From: Epiperipatus broadwayi
Taxonomy: Eukaryota; Onychophora; Udeonychophora; Euonychophora; Peripatidae
DNA: 64,000 nucleotides
NCBI GenBank assembly: GCA_028023455.1
Contig: JAQFVV010012402.1
Span: forward strand, 9,840,292 to 9,904,291
Direction of reading: 5' to 3'
Below the pieces are notes generated by a model that did not search any database, had not been told where the DNA came from, and was given only the letters and a program-made list of their open reading frames with translations. The position numbers and the translations under genes are program-made. Of the stretch, positions 12,477 through 25,835 are shown piece after piece; the first letter of the stretch is position 1, and each line of letters begins with the position of its first letter.

Positions 12477-13029
12477 TGTTCATGTATATTTTATTTAAAA
12501 TGTGGATAAATGTGTGTGTGTAGATTTAGAAAAATTGATATTGCTAGAATACTCCAGAAACAGAAATAATAATGATATGCAGAGAAAAAAAAATTAGTTT
12601 ACTGCAAGAACCAATAGGCTATAATAAAAGTCTTACTTTATGCAAAGTAGCAAAGCTGAAGAAAATCTGCTGAAGAATAAAATCCGTATATTAGTGTAAA
12701 AGAAGTGCAGTAAAATGGTGTAGTAAATACTGAGTTTAAGTTATGAGATGTGGTCAGTTTTGTTGTTCTGGAAATTAGTCAAGAAGAGCTCTAGTTAAGA
12801 ATGCAATTCGACTATCAAAAATATGCATGTGACCAATAGTGTGTTTACAAAATTACAGAATTAAAGAGACGTTTATATATATTAAATCTCAATAAATATA
12901 TGAAGTGATCATATTCTCAAATGATTAATATATTTTGAATAAAATAAACTCTTGAATTTATTATTAAACTTTGTGTTGTTTTTTTTATAAATAATTAAAA
13001 TTATCCAGCTACCAATTGACTAGTTGACC
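12477..13029 (+). repeat. 5' LTR
   Basis: Matches the 3' LTR over its whole length, including GTGGATAAATGTGTGTGT, TTGATATTGCTAGAATACTC and TTGAATTTATTATTAAACTT. The start is near TGTTCATG; the true edge may lie up to 16 bases further left. The right edge is set where similarity to the 3' LTR fades after ATTGACTAGTTGACC. Confidence 0.7.
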
Positions 13030-13731
13030 CTGGATATTATGTGGGGCATTTGTCAAAAGCATTTGGGGAAAAATATTAAATAGAGTAGTTCAACAATAGA
13101 ATTTAATTTGTGTAATATAATTCAATGGCGCAGTTGAAACAAAAATGCGAACAACATGACAATGACATTTGATATAAAAAAATCCGGGTTAATGGCAAAT
13201 ATATGTGAATTTTGGAGAAGTATATGTTTATGAATAAAGTAGCAGATGATAAATTTTAAGTTACAATGTTATTATGGATGTCAGGCAAAGATGTATTAAA
13301 TATGACAAATTATTTATATGATTAGAAGCTGCTTGAAGAAATATCCTAGAAGGAATTATCAATAACATTAAAGATATATTTCAAATCTATAACATTGAAA
13401 TTTACAGCACATCCTTGTTTTCATGGGAGGATGCAATTGCTAAATGAAACTATACATAAATATCATTTAGTTCTACAAACTTTGGTGAAAGATTATGAAT
13501 TCAAGATATTGACAAAATGTTAATGGATCAGTTACTATGGGAAATGAAGAGATGTAAAGCTTAGAGAGATATTAAGCAAGAAGAAACTAACATACAAAGT
13601 TGCTATTGAATGGGCATTAACTAATGAGACCATGATGGACTATATAGAAACTTCTAAAAATGTGACTGTATAATACTTCAGAAATTAGCATAAATGCAGC
13701 AACGCTATGAGATATACCTAGAAAGTTAATT

Positions 13732-13930
13732 CAGACCCTTCCTACTCACTATTGTTGTGGAAAAACAAGCCACTTAAAATATAAATGCAGATTTAAAACT
13801 AAATGTTTTAATTGTGGATTGGAAGATCATCTGTCAAAATTATGCAAGCAACAAATGACAAAACAGGATTTACAATTAAAGAGTAATTTGAGGGGAGGAG
13901 CATTTAAGAAGTTTGAAATGGTGAACAAAA
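13732..13930 (+). pseudogene. gag nucleocapsid remnant with zinc knuckles
   Basis: The frame reads two consecutive knuckles: YCCGKTSHLKYKC, where the first cysteine of the pair is replaced by His, and CFNCGLEDHLSKLC, a perfect CX2CX4HX4C. A basic/polar stretch follows. The upstream gag (13140-13730) has no open frame. Nucleocapsid zinc knuckles bind the element's RNA. Confidence 0.7.
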
Positions 13931-13987
13931 TGAAAGATAGTAATAATATGCCTAAATTAAACATGAAAGTCTGGGGTCAATGTAAAA

Positions 13988-14215
13988 ATGAAGATTGACA
14001 GTGGGGTGGGTATATCATTAATATTGTTGAACGATTGGAAAATGATTTGTAGAAGGGCAAAGGTTGATGTAGAATTAAAAAAAGTCTAAAGTGGTGGTGT
14101 CAGATGTAAACAAATCTCACACTGATTAGGGAAATAGTGACATTACCTGCACTGATAAATAGCCATGGTAAACAATTACCATTATATGTAAATGAATGGA
14201 ATATTAAACCTCTTT
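13988..14215 (+). pseudogene. Protease-like remnant
   Basis: Reads MKIDSGVGISLIL, resembling the aspartic protease DS/TGA motif. After a frame change comes a LIREIVTLPALI segment, usual for the C-terminal half of gypsy proteases. Broken by frameshifts and stops; weak on its own but correctly placed between gag and integrase. Confidence 0.4.
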
Positions 14216-14399
14216 GAATGAGTATTAAATATGTTAAAACTGTTAAAGCAAATTTACTGTCTAAAAAATTTAGATCCCGACTTGAAGCTAAAGAAGCTTG
14301 ACATCGAGTTCTTTTAAACTATGCAGGTCTATTCCATGGAAAAATATTTTTATAGATGTATATTCAAAATAGGTTAAAAATTGTGTAATAAATGACATA

Positions 14400-14760
14400 A
14401 GTACAGAAAGTGTAATAAAAGTTTTGAATGAACTCTTTACAGTACACAGTTATCTATAGACTATGGTGACAGAAACGGAACTGGGTTTAGCTCAGAGAAA
14501 TTCAAAAACTTCCTAGCTCCAAAAGAAATATAGTGCATATTGGAACCAGGTTATCACCCACAGTCTAATGGAATAGCAAAGATGGCAGTATAACAACTGA
14601 AAATTGCATTAAACAAACAGGAATATGTGGACATACACAAAGCAATTACAGCTGCCATGTTTTACCAGCATTTTATACCCAGTGTAATCACAAAGAAGAC
14701 TGCAGAATTGTTATTAAAATGATACCAAAGAACACATTTGTCTATATTAGTTTCAAATAA
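14400..14760 (+). pseudogene. Integrase remnant
   Basis: Contains EPGYHPQSNGIAKMAV, the HPQSNG.AE signature around the catalytic glutamate of retroviral-type integrases; here Lys stands where Glu is expected. A stop interrupts the helix right after it, then QLKIALNKQ continues. Non-functional. Confidence 0.7.
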
Positions 14761-15132
14761 AAATAGAAGAAAACTAGGCTGTTTGGAAAACATTAAATTT
14801 ACCATTAATCAAAATGTATGATTAAAAATATGATGAGGAAATGACTATCAGGAATAATTATGAAAATAGTATCTACACAAATACGGAAATACTTAGAAGA
14901 TGGCAGAAATTCTGAGATGTCATATAAACCATATTAAAGAATGGAGAACAGAAATTTTAGCAAATGTAATTCCGAACATAGATTACAGAGCAAGAGAAAG
15001 ACAAATTAACCTACAAGGCCTATCCGAATGCTGAGGAAACCAGCAAACTTATAAGACTATTGTAAATAAAGTAAAAGCTACAAAAATTTTTGTGTAAATA
15101 AATTCTGCGTGTTTCTGGAGTAGAGAGAGGAA

Positions 15133-15531
15133 TGCTAGATCTGTGAATGTACATTTTATTTAAAGTGTGGATAAATGTGTGTGTATAGATTTAGAAAAAT
15201 TGATATTGCTAGAATACTCCAGAAACAGAAAGAAATAATGATATACAGAGAAAAAAATATTAGTTTACAACAAGAAGCAACAAGATAATTCGCATATTAA
15301 TAAAAAAATTTATGCAAAGCTGAACAGAGTCTGCAGAAGAATAAAATCAATGCAATAATGTGAAAGAAGTGCAATAAAATGGTGTACTGAGTTTGAGTTA
15401 TGTAATGTGATTAGGTCTGTTCTGGAAATTAGTAGAGCTCTAGTCAAAGAATCCAATTTGACTATCAGAAATATATGTGAGCAATAGTGTGCTTAGAAAA
15501 TTATAGAACTAAAAAGCTATTTATGTATATT
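15133..15531 (+). repeat. 3' LTR, left part
   Basis: Direct repeat of 12477-12885. Preceded by the purine tract AGAGAGAGGAA (15122-15132), a likely polypurine primer, so the LTR probably starts TGCTAGATCTG. Similarity to the 5' LTR stops abruptly at 15531. Confidence 0.7.
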
Positions 15532-17817
15532 GTAATGGTACAGATCTTTGAGTGATAGCACTCATTATCATCAACCCCAGTTAATATTTAAATTTACAAA
15601 TAATATAATGAGCATGAGGAGCAGCATAGAACTAACTATAAGTTCACCCAGCATTACACAAAATCAATACTCATTCATCATTATGAATAACCAACAATAA
15701 AAACTAAAATCAGTCAACATTGTGATTGGATTTGAAATAGGTGTACTATAGACCAGGCTAACTATTTAGCCCTTGCCAACTTGAGGCAAATTATTTAGAC
15801 AATAATTTGGATGCACGAATATAACAAAATAATGCTGAACTACTAAAACATGCTGATCATCATCAATGTTCTGACCACTTAGTACCATTAATGTACTGGC
15901 CAACTATATACTTAATTTCTAAATAAATAATTAAAATGAAATGTAGTGCATGGACTTTAAAGGATATTCCCTTTGAACCATCCACAACATCATTGTCTGG
16001 ATATCCATGACACTAAACATAAAACTTTTATATAATAGATCATTATGCACGAATCCAGTTCAGAGAGCAAATGCTCTATAATTATTATTGTGACCAAGAG
16101 ATATAATACAAATATATTCTAAAACTATTTTTGAATTAAATTCGCTGTAATAATTTTAACAATGAAATATAAAATTATTAATTAGAAACAATAAAATGAA
16201 ATTAAGGTCTGCTGAGTATACCATAAATATAAATTTGGCATTCTGATTTTGATTAGTACAATAAGCTATCATACTGTGATTTACAAATACCTCTTAATAG
16301 GTTTACATAAAACAAATATAAGCATGCAGTATAATAATTTAAGAACATATTTGAATTGTAATAAACCTATAAATGAAATTCATTTTTATAATACATAATT
16401 AATTTAACAATTTAGAGATTTCTATATAAATAAGCACAGATGTGCTGTATAAAACATTTAATTTTTAATGATAAATAATGATCAACTTAATGTTTGAGTA
16501 CCCACTTTAGATGTGAGCACACAGGCATTTATACTTTACTGATATTCCATTAGTTAATAAACTTATTCCCATAAAATATTTTCTTAATATATAATTAATT
16601 CAATGTCAAAAATCATAAAATTCACGTGTATATAAAAAAATATAAATAATCTGAATTAAAGCTATAAACTTTTTATTTTTTTATAAGTTTTCTTTTAAAT
16701 ATATATATATTACCTTTTTGATCGTCTATAAAACTTTTCCCTTTTAGATTACTCTTAATTAATTGCAAACATCTTTAAAAATACTCCAGCAAGTTCTTTT
16801 GTTCAATATAGAAAGATTTTGGAGTTTACTTTTTTTTTTTTAAATTTCAAGATAAAATTGTTTATAAATCATTCCTTTGTTTTTTAGATGTTTTACTTTT
16901 AAATTAGAGATTTTAACAATTGTCATTTTCACTAAAGAAAGTCTGAGTTTTACTTTTAATAAATAAAATTGGAAAAGGCCATTTATTTTCTATTATTATT
17001 CTAGTTTTAGTTGAATAATTTAATCAAAAATTATTTATCTTTAAAACCAGCTAATACCTATAAGTACTTTATATACATGACACAGTACCTTTGTCTGTGC
17101 TTATTTGCATATTAATAAAACTACATATATAGCATGGTAATCTCTTGGTATGCAGGGACCTTCTAAAACTATAGACTGGCTTATTGTTGTTTTCAGGAAG
17201 GATATAATCCAAGTAACTCATGGCATTCAATCACCTCTAATTAGTCTATCATTAGATTGACTTCAGGCCAGCAGCTGTCTAGTACAAGCAGACTTTATTT
17301 CCATATGAATCCAAACTCAACCATTGTGATATTAGCAGCAGCAGCTTTGTCCTCTGCACATTCAGTCATAATCTAGAAAAACTAATCTTTCCAACCTTTT
17401 AATAGTCAGGGTGGAATTTTTAAAAAAATAGTAATTGAGTTTTTGCTATCTTGATTGAAAAGAGTTGACTCTTCAATTCACCTTAATCCTTTCAAACATA
17501 ATTTTTATCAAAATTTTATACAAGCTTTAATTTAAAAAATCTATTTAATCAAAATAAATAGTGGAATTTTATAATTATCAGTATATTGTAATATAAAAAC
17601 ATTTGTTTTAATTTCAAAATCAGAATTAGTAAAAATTCAGACCTTTTTAAATGCTTAATTTGTAATGAATTTTTTTAAATTCAAAATTATTTAATCCTTA
17701 ACTGTTATTCCAGTATAATATAGTACACAGCTACAACATTTTTTTTTTCCTTTCAACTTTATATATATATATATATGCATACTACTATGTTGTATGTCAT
17801 CACATAACCATCTCAAC
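15532..17817. mobile_element. 2.3-kb insertion splitting the 3' LTR, family unknown
   Basis: LTR homology breaks at 15531 and resumes at 17821 at exactly the corresponding base, so this block arrived after the LTR element. The junctions share ATT (15529-15531 and 17818-17820), a possible 3-bp duplication. I see no terminal inverted repeat, ORF or LTR in it. Confidence 0.6.
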
Positions 17818-17820
17818 ATT

Positions 17821-17986
17821 AAATCTAGAGATATGAACAGTTAAGTGATCTTATTCTCAAGTTGCAAATAGCATGTTGAATTACAAATATTTGTTATTAT
17901 ATTCAGAGTAAAATAAACTTGAATTTATTATTAAACTTTTTTTTAATAAACTTAAAATTATTCAGCTGTCAATTGACTGTTGTCCT
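17821..17986 (+). repeat. 3' LTR, right part
   Basis: Matches 12886-13029: AGTGATC.TATTCTCAA, then AATAAAcTTGAATTTATTATT, then CAGCTgtCAATTGACTgTTG. This completes the interrupted 3' LTR. Confidence 0.65.
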
Positions 17987-18248
17987 AAATATATTAGTTT
18001 CTTAAATAACTTGAAACATTCAATTGCATGCGATAATAGTCTTTTATATTAGATTTTATTTTATAACTAAATTTTTAATTCTTTTGTGATGACAATGATG
18101 AGATATTTTGTTGTTAAAATGAATTTCATTCTATCTGAAGAAAGATTATGAATAAATGTTTCTAGAAAAAACTATGTTTTTTAAAAAAATAGTGTTTCTG
18201 TTTCTTGTATAAGTCTACTGTTTTCGTAAGGAAATAAGTAACTTTTAT

Positions 18249-19013
18249 GATATTTCTGTAGTGTAATTTTCAGTATACCACTCTCATTCAAGGTAGGGAC
18301 TGATTTTTGTCCACTTATAATGCTTTGCAGATGGATATAATCATAAACATAATCAAAGATGTGAAAAAGTATGATCCTCAAGATGTGCATTTCATATTGA
18401 ACTATCACCCATCAATTGGCTCAGACCACAATCTTACATATATCTTTATCATTATTCAGCATATATAGATAGCAAATTATTAGTTTATTTGATGTGTCAA
18501 ATGTGCTGCCCTCACAACTTTGACACAAATCACTTAATGAAAATACATTAATTTTTATTAGACTAGAGATTATCCAATAATGAATAATAATCCTGCCACA
18601 AGGTGTTAAAAATGGATAGAAACCAGTTCCTACCTTGCAGGAGTGGTGTGAAAATTACATTATATAATTCATTATTGGATAATCTGTAATCTAATGAATG
18701 TCTAATAAAAATTATTAATATATTTTCATTAAATGATTTGTGTCAAAGTTGTGAGGGCAGCACATTTCACACATCAAATACTGAACATTGATAAAGGTAT
18801 GTGTAAAAGATTGTGGTCTGAACCAACTGATGAGTGATTTACAAAATGTACATCTTGGAGATCATAGATCTTTTTCATGTCTTTGGTCAAATGTTTAGGA
18901 TTACATCCCTTCACAAGGTATTAAAAGCAGATAGAAATGAGTCCCTACCTTGCATGAGAGTGGTGTAATGAAAATTACATTACAGAAATATTCATTATTG
19001 GATAATCTCTAGT
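18249..19013. mobile_element. Long foldback element G
   Basis: Two arms of over 300 bp are inverted copies: CTCATTCAAGGTAGGGACT (about 18282) against AGTCCCTACCTTGCATGAGAG (right), CAGACCACAATCTT against AAGATTGTGGTCTGA, and GTGCTGCCCTCACAACTTTG against its complement. The centre carries an additional partial arm copy (about 18594-18690), so the structure is compound. Short apparent ORFs here are accidental. Confidence 0.75.
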
Positions 19014-19439
19014 TACAATGAAAATATAAAAATAGAAACTTAATATTTTCAAATTATAGTCTCATATCTAATCTATGATGTAATTAATATAAATGTTTTA
19101 TCTTTATATCAAAGTTGTACTGCTAATAATGAAAATATGTCATTAAAAAAATATACTAACATAATAAGAATTGAAATTTATTCATTTAATGGTAAACTAT
19201 TTATGAAAATCAATATTGTACTTAGAAAATTTATAATAAAAATAGAATCCCCATTCCATTTCAAGATTCCACATTTAAATTTTCTCAAAATTGCATCTGT
19301 CGTTTAAGAATTAAAAGAAAAATTCAAATCTTATATATTCATAATAATATAAAATATGCTAGTGAAATGCCTAATAATGCCTTCCAATACAAGAGTGAAT
19401 ATAATTACAATAAATTTCTTTAGACCAATAAGTTAATTC

Positions 19440-19735
19440 AATGTCACATGATCACCATTTCTTATGCTTGCTCAAACTATTAAAACAGGCAAAGCTCTCC
19501 ATGCAGTAGTGCCACTCAGTGCAACCCAGAGTAATCAATAAATACAAGAAAGTTTGTGCATAAAATCCCTATTTAGTGCCTACTCATCCAATTTATCCAG
19601 ACTAGTTTCCAGTTTGTGACTTTCATCAGTTTAGGGATTTTATGCACAAACCTTTTTGCTTCCATTGATTACTATGGCTTGCACTGAATGGCACTTCTGT
19701 GTGAGAGTTTTGCCTGTTTTATTTCAATATCATTG
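19440..19735. mobile_element. Foldback family A element (A2)
   Basis: The left arm (AAAACAGGCAAAGCTCTCC to AAAATCCCTATTTAG) and right arm (AGGGATTTTATGCACAAACC to GAGAGTTTTGCCTGTTTT) are inverted copies of about 95 bp with a 60-bp spacer. The left flank extends about 40 bp further (CACATGATCACCATTTCTT), matching the outer end of A4; the right end lacks this. Confidence 0.75.
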
Positions 19736-22700
19736 TAAAATTTTTGATTTTAAAGTTTTCTGTTACTTTATTTATACGAATAAAGACATTGGATTGATAT
19801 TGCAATTTTATAAATATTAGCTGAAACACTTAGTCAATTTATACAAGTTGTGAAAATGTTGCAAATATAAATGAATGGGCAAACTAAATCTATTAATCAG
19901 TGCATCACATAGAAAAGAACTTTGTAATATCTGATCAGTAAAGAACATTGAACATTCCATCATGAAAAAAATCAATTTGTCAGAAAAATGTAGATAGAGG
20001 GTAATGATTTTTTACTCATTCAAGAATGACTACTTAAATCAAGTGACCAATAATGATCACAAATTGCATAACAATCTTCTAATCAGTATTTGATAGGTTT
20101 ATGAATTGGAATCTATCTTGGAAAAGAACACTTAACTGGAAGCAATACACGTTAAGGTATAATTCAAATGCTCAGCAATGATTAGACCAAGAGAATATGA
20201 TTTTAAGACAAACTTTTTTAGGAATTAATCTGAACATATACATTTTTAGTCATCCATTGTTATTTTTCCATATCCACTATCTGCTTCAAAGCAGTTACTA
20301 TAGAAATTTTTTTTTTTTTAAATTCATTGATTTTTGTTTGCATCTATTTTTGACAAATCATGATTTTCACACAATTTTTTTTCAATATGGATATTTTTTA
20401 TATATATTTGAAATGACATTATTTAATTTTAAAAGATAAACAAAAACATTCATTTATCTCTTCCAATTCTTATAACTCATAGATAACTTTTACTTTTATT
20501 ATTATAGGTTTTTATTTAACCTATTTTGCTTGCCCATCTATCTGAAGTAACTCAATTTTCATTTATTCCCCAATTGATAATTTTATATCCTCTAATTGTT
20601 AGTTTGTCTGTATTAGTCTATCTTCTGATTTGTTCACTCTAATTAAAATATTTAGCTTCTCTGCTGGGTTTACTCCTCTATTAATATCCTATTTCCATCA
20701 AATTTACCTATGCTGCTATTACAGCATTTCTCTGCATTTTATGTTCTTTACATTATTTTTCTGTTCCATTTGTCATTTCTTTTTTGTCAGATTGCTCATT
20801 GTTTCTGAATTCACATCTCCTTTCCATATAACTATCTCCCTCATAATTTTTGATATCCCCTTCTTCATCTATGTTATGATTACGTACTTGTTTTTTTTTT
20901 AATGCCTTCTTTGATTGTTATACTCATTTTGATTAGTCTTTTACAATTTATTATTAAACTGGATCTTCCACCAATATTTCATTCTTTCTTGGTTCCTATG
21001 AAACTTGATCTCTTCTGCTCTATTGTCCTTTTGCTTTCTAATCTGCTTTGCTCCGTTTACCTCTATGCTGTGTTGGAATATTTTCATATCTCTTCCATGT
21101 TTTTCACAATGTTTCAGGCACTGAATATTCTATTATTCACTTTTTTTTTTTTGTAGGGGGGAGGGATGATTTGCACACAATTTTCTGAAAATCCCAAATA
21201 TGTTTTGGAAACTTGTATTGAATGAACTAAAATTAATATATGCAATATTATGCTTCATGACAAGCCAAAATTAAATAGATAGTACACATTATCCTAGATT
21301 AAATATTTACCATTTGAAAACACATTGTGCAAACAAAAATTAAGTATATGCTAAATAATGGTCAAACTATTATCATAATAAATTTATATGCCAATTTCTA
21401 TGACTAATATCTCCACTATAATCCCTCGTCTAAATATCCTGATGTCAATATAGGAAGTTATTTAATATGTTCGAACATGATAATATCAAAATGTAATGTC
21501 ACAGAATGATAAACAAAATAATCTTTAATTATTTTGATAATGATGATGACTTCACTTTGTAATAGAATCTTGCACTATCATTCCATTCCTTCTAATTCTT
21601 TCTAGTATATAAGTAAATCAATGATATTATACTCCACAAACACATGCAACTGTGGCTCAATCTATGATCACTATCTGGCCAATACCTGATGAATAACATC
21701 ATGAAGTGTTCATAAGATCTAATCTGCACCTTTTCAACTATAATCAACTGTCAGATTTCTTTATTAGATCAAATGGTTCTAACATAATCTTTTCAATGAT
21801 CATTCCATAATAATTAATACCTGACCAACACATTGGCAGTATATATATATATAACCAGATCAAATCAGAGATCATGAGTTATCCTTGAATGAAAATTCCT
21901 GTGAAATTACTCTAATAGCTATTATTACTTAACATACTCCAATTATTTTCCCAGATTGATTTATTTAATAAAATAAAATTATTTTCAGTTTTTATATATA
22001 CAAAAAATTGACTTATTCAGTACAAAATAAATTAACAAATATGAATGTTAACAAAATAATTTATATTTATACATGTCCTCTGTTTTCTTTTTTTCTATTG
22101 GACATATATAATTCTATTGATGATAATTTTATACAGATTTAAAATTATACTTTATTAATCTAATTCATTCTAGTTGAATATCATCTACTGCAAAGTCACT
22201 TAATCTTTTTTATGTATTTAATATCCCTCTTATATGGCTTTATTAGTCATATTACACACTGAATAATTATCTCCTTGTGTTTTCCACAGGTTAACTAATT
22301 TCACTGACTTATGATTTAAACTTTATTATGTTGAAATTGACTACATCACTTTATACTTTTTCTTCTTTCTCTAGAATATCTAAGTCCTTGATTAAAAAAT
22401 TTTATGCCTAGATTATAATTTCAGTTTGTGTTTCACAAATGTGTGTAGAAGGACAACAATTATATATCATTTACACATCATAAAAAGATGTCCAAGATTT
22501 ATAATTTTTTTTATCAATTAAATCAATATATTCATAACAAATATATAATTAAGCATCAGTAACTATAAAACAAATATCCTAACTCTTCAGTACATCACAA
22601 TATAATTTTATCAAATGAAATTATCATGAAAATATATCCCATATATTTAATAACCAAATGCCTTCATAGCCACCATTATAAGAAAATGAAATTCTGCTTC

Positions 22701-25700
22701 TTTTACCAATGCAATCTACATGTGGGTCTTAATAAATATATAATTTTATTTAATTCTGCTATGCAGAACATCGTTTAACTACTATATATTTAATTATTTG
22801 TACTACACACAAATTACGAACTCTGAAATTAGTCAGGTTCAGATTCTTATTCATTTTAATAAGTATTTTCTTACCAATATTTTAATCTCTTAAATAATAA
22901 AAGAACATATAAAATACAAAAAATACATTCAACTATAAATCTAAAGCTCTTAAATATCACAATGTTCATAAAATATAAAAGTATATATTGTTATCAATCC
23001 TTAACAAATGTCACGATGTTTAATCACATCTGTAATTATGCTAATGGTGAAATAACTTGTAATTTAAATTGGTGATATAAAATGATTAGTAACTATTTTA
23101 TTACCCGCTTGGAAATCTCTCATATATTCATTCATATTTATACATGCCAACTTAATGTTTTGCTAACTAGACTAATTTGATTACTAAATATATTTTAATA
23201 TCTAATCTAGAATTATTTATTTCAAAATATATTTTATTGAACTGGATTATTATGCTTGTTTTAAATGAAGTTTTTTTTTTTAAAATAAGTAATAATAACA
23301 GTTACCTTTAAGTAGCAAACAAGTTCTTTTTTCTCAACTCTTATTAAAATTAAGATTGCTTTAATTAAATAAATTTCCTAGGACTCCAAATCCAGTTTCT
23401 CTAATTTTCACTTAACAGTAGATTGTTTGCTTTCCTTTTTTACATATATATTTCCATCATCAAATTAAATAATTTTTCCTGCATGATCTACATATTTGAT
23501 CATAACTATATATATATGAATATAGTTATGGCAATAATTTTTTTTTTAAGTTTACCAAAAAAGAAAAATGAATATTAATGTTCCTTTTTCAATATTTGAA
23601 CAGCTTGTTGGTAAATAAGATTTAAAAAATTTATTATTTTAATTTCAATGACTTAACACCATTTTAGAAGATCATGAAGCCATTTTCCTACTAAAAGAGA
23701 ATTTCTAATTTTAGCTTCAGTTGATTTCAATATTAGGGACCAGATTCCTTTATACTTCAATATTTCCCTTTGTTGATTTATGCATATAATAAAGCTAGAA
23801 TGAATATTTATAAATAACATTTTTATGCTGAATTCTATAAATTATTCTTACACTTTACATTTTATTTTGTTAAATGATTTTCTTTTTTTTTTTTTAATAT
23901 TTGGTGTTGCATTTAAATTTTTATATTATTTGATTTGCAAGCAGATCATCAGTTGCAGTTTCGAAAGCTTCTATTTGTCTGAATACATAATACAGTCTTT
24001 TAAATCTATCTTCCTAGATTCTTTCTCTAGAACAAAAGTAATACATGTCTTACATAGTGAACCCAATCTTAAATAAGACTTAATTACATTTTAAACTTCA
24101 GCATCAGAACTGTCTACAACTTTGAAAATGAAGACCCAGTTCCTTCGAAAGCACTAGCTACAGTAACGAAATAAATAGAATTATCGAAGTGTTAGAATTA
24201 AGTGTGGAAATAATATTATCGCAAAATATCAGAACATTACATATATATATACCACACATATTTAATAGTTACATTTTAATATTTTGGGGATTAAGAAAAA
24301 AAGGCATAATTTTGTCGTTATCTCCTATAATTTTCTAAAAATGTCAAGTCAAACAAAAAAGTATAAGAAAACAAAAGAAAAAAACCCAAAAGATTAACAT
24401 CTCTTAGTCTCTTTTTTTTTTAATTTAATTTTGAGTCGTACACTTTTATATTTAATATATGAATTCCCTGTAATACAATTAAAATAAATTTTTTATACAT
24501 TTAATTATTTACTCTTTTTATGATTAAATCTACCTTTCTACAAATACTTTGTGTGCTTATGGTCTAATTACATTATTTATCTTAAAATAAATGTGTATTT
24601 GCTTTAATTATCCGCATACATTCACATTTATATAAATGAGACACAATTTTTTTTTCCAAAGTATTACCAAATTAACATCACACTGTATTTGATTTTTATT
24701 ATAAAATATATTATTTTCATATATATATATATTGTAAACAATCATATCTCTATGTATTAGTTACAGCATTCAATTCTAAAGCTATTTTTACTCTATTTTA
24801 TTTTTGCTTCATTACCAGTCCCATGAATTCAACTAAACTGTTTAGTGCATGGAATGACTGATCTTTATTGCATTACTTTAAATGTATATCAGATTTATGC
24901 TAAATAAGAAACAATGTTTTTGTAAGCTACAATCTTCAGAACCATCTGTCAATCTCTCATAGCAAGCATTAATTTCCAATTATAATTGATTCTCTCATCT
25001 TTATTAAATGCAATTATCATTCAACTATTGATCTTAAAATATTAGATAGATAAGCAATTTTGAATACTGGTGCTTCAATTTCAACAATAAATTGGTTTCT
25101 TTCATAAAGATCAAATACTTCTCAAAGATATATGAAATTGTTGCTAACTTTCAATAAAATACCTCTTGTGACTTCCTAGGTCATATTGATATGTATCAGT
25201 ATATATAAAAAATTTATTATAATAATAGTAAATGTGTTCCAGTTATTTTGTTCAACTTTTGTAATTTAATGATTTGATTTTATTCCTTAAAGAACACTTA
25301 AAAGATTTTATGACTTACTGCAATGTAAATTATTTTTTATTTACATATCTATAGTTTTAAGTTACATATATATTTATTTCAAGATCTGATGATAACTTTT
25401 TAAAATATGACAGTAGAATAATATTTTATATTTCAGATTTAAAATGTTTATAATTGCCTATAATAAAATATAATCAATATTTCATTCATCATAGACTGAT
25501 AAAAACAATTTTAATCTTCAAAATTCATTTTGAAAACAAATAGTATAATAAGATTCTAGATTATTTTCTCATTATGGATATAAATGTTTCTAATTTATTT
25601 TTATAATTAGGTAATGCTGTATAATGACAATAAATATTTGCATTGTAGAAATAAATGTATAACTAAGTGGGTTTTAAATTTATTGGTATATGCATAATTT

Positions 25701-25835
25701 CAAGTTCCATTATGCTGCAACTATCCACCAGTGTAAAAAATCCAGACCACTCTTACTATATATATTTTGTAAACACTTTTAATTGTCAGATGAGCTAGTC
25801 TTAAAATACCAGCATTTCTGCATTTTTGATAGATG
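19736..25835. other. 6.1-kb region without a supportable gene
   Basis: A+T-rich sequence with T-tracts, TA microsatellites (about 21840-21855, 24720-24730) and no conserved reading frame. Phe/Leu-rich open frames on the + strand around 20630-21160 are a by-product of pyrimidine-rich DNA. Confidence 0.6.
20440..21150 (-). pseudogene. Possible decayed retroelement, minus strand
   Basis: The minus strand is purine-rich, like coding DNA of the LINEs elsewhere in the window. It has one 65-codon frame (about 21125-20935) reading CLKHCEKHGRDMKIFQ and onward, charged throughout. This vaguely recalls the Cys/His region after a LINE reverse transcriptase, but no defining motif is present. Confidence 0.2.

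Larger units (their letters stand above)
12461..17986 (+). mobile_element. Degenerate Ty3/gypsy-like LTR retrotransposon, internally deleted
   Basis: Two direct repeats of about 550 bp (12477-13029, and 15133-15531 plus 17821-17986) flank 2.1 kb of internal sequence. The internal part has gag zinc knuckles, a protease-like DSG stretch and an integrase C-terminal stretch in the expected order. Reverse transcriptase and RNase H are not recognisable, so the centre of pol is missing. Stops and shifts interrupt every reading frame. A purine-rich tract precedes the 3' LTR. Clade assignment rests on CCHC plus HPQSNG only. Confidence 0.75.

Noticed and set aside
20630-21156. Two adjacent Phe/Leu-rich open frames resembling membrane proteins
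   Set aside because: They arise from T-rich pyrimidine DNA, with no start context, splice signals or family motifs; the opposite strand is the likelier former coding strand.
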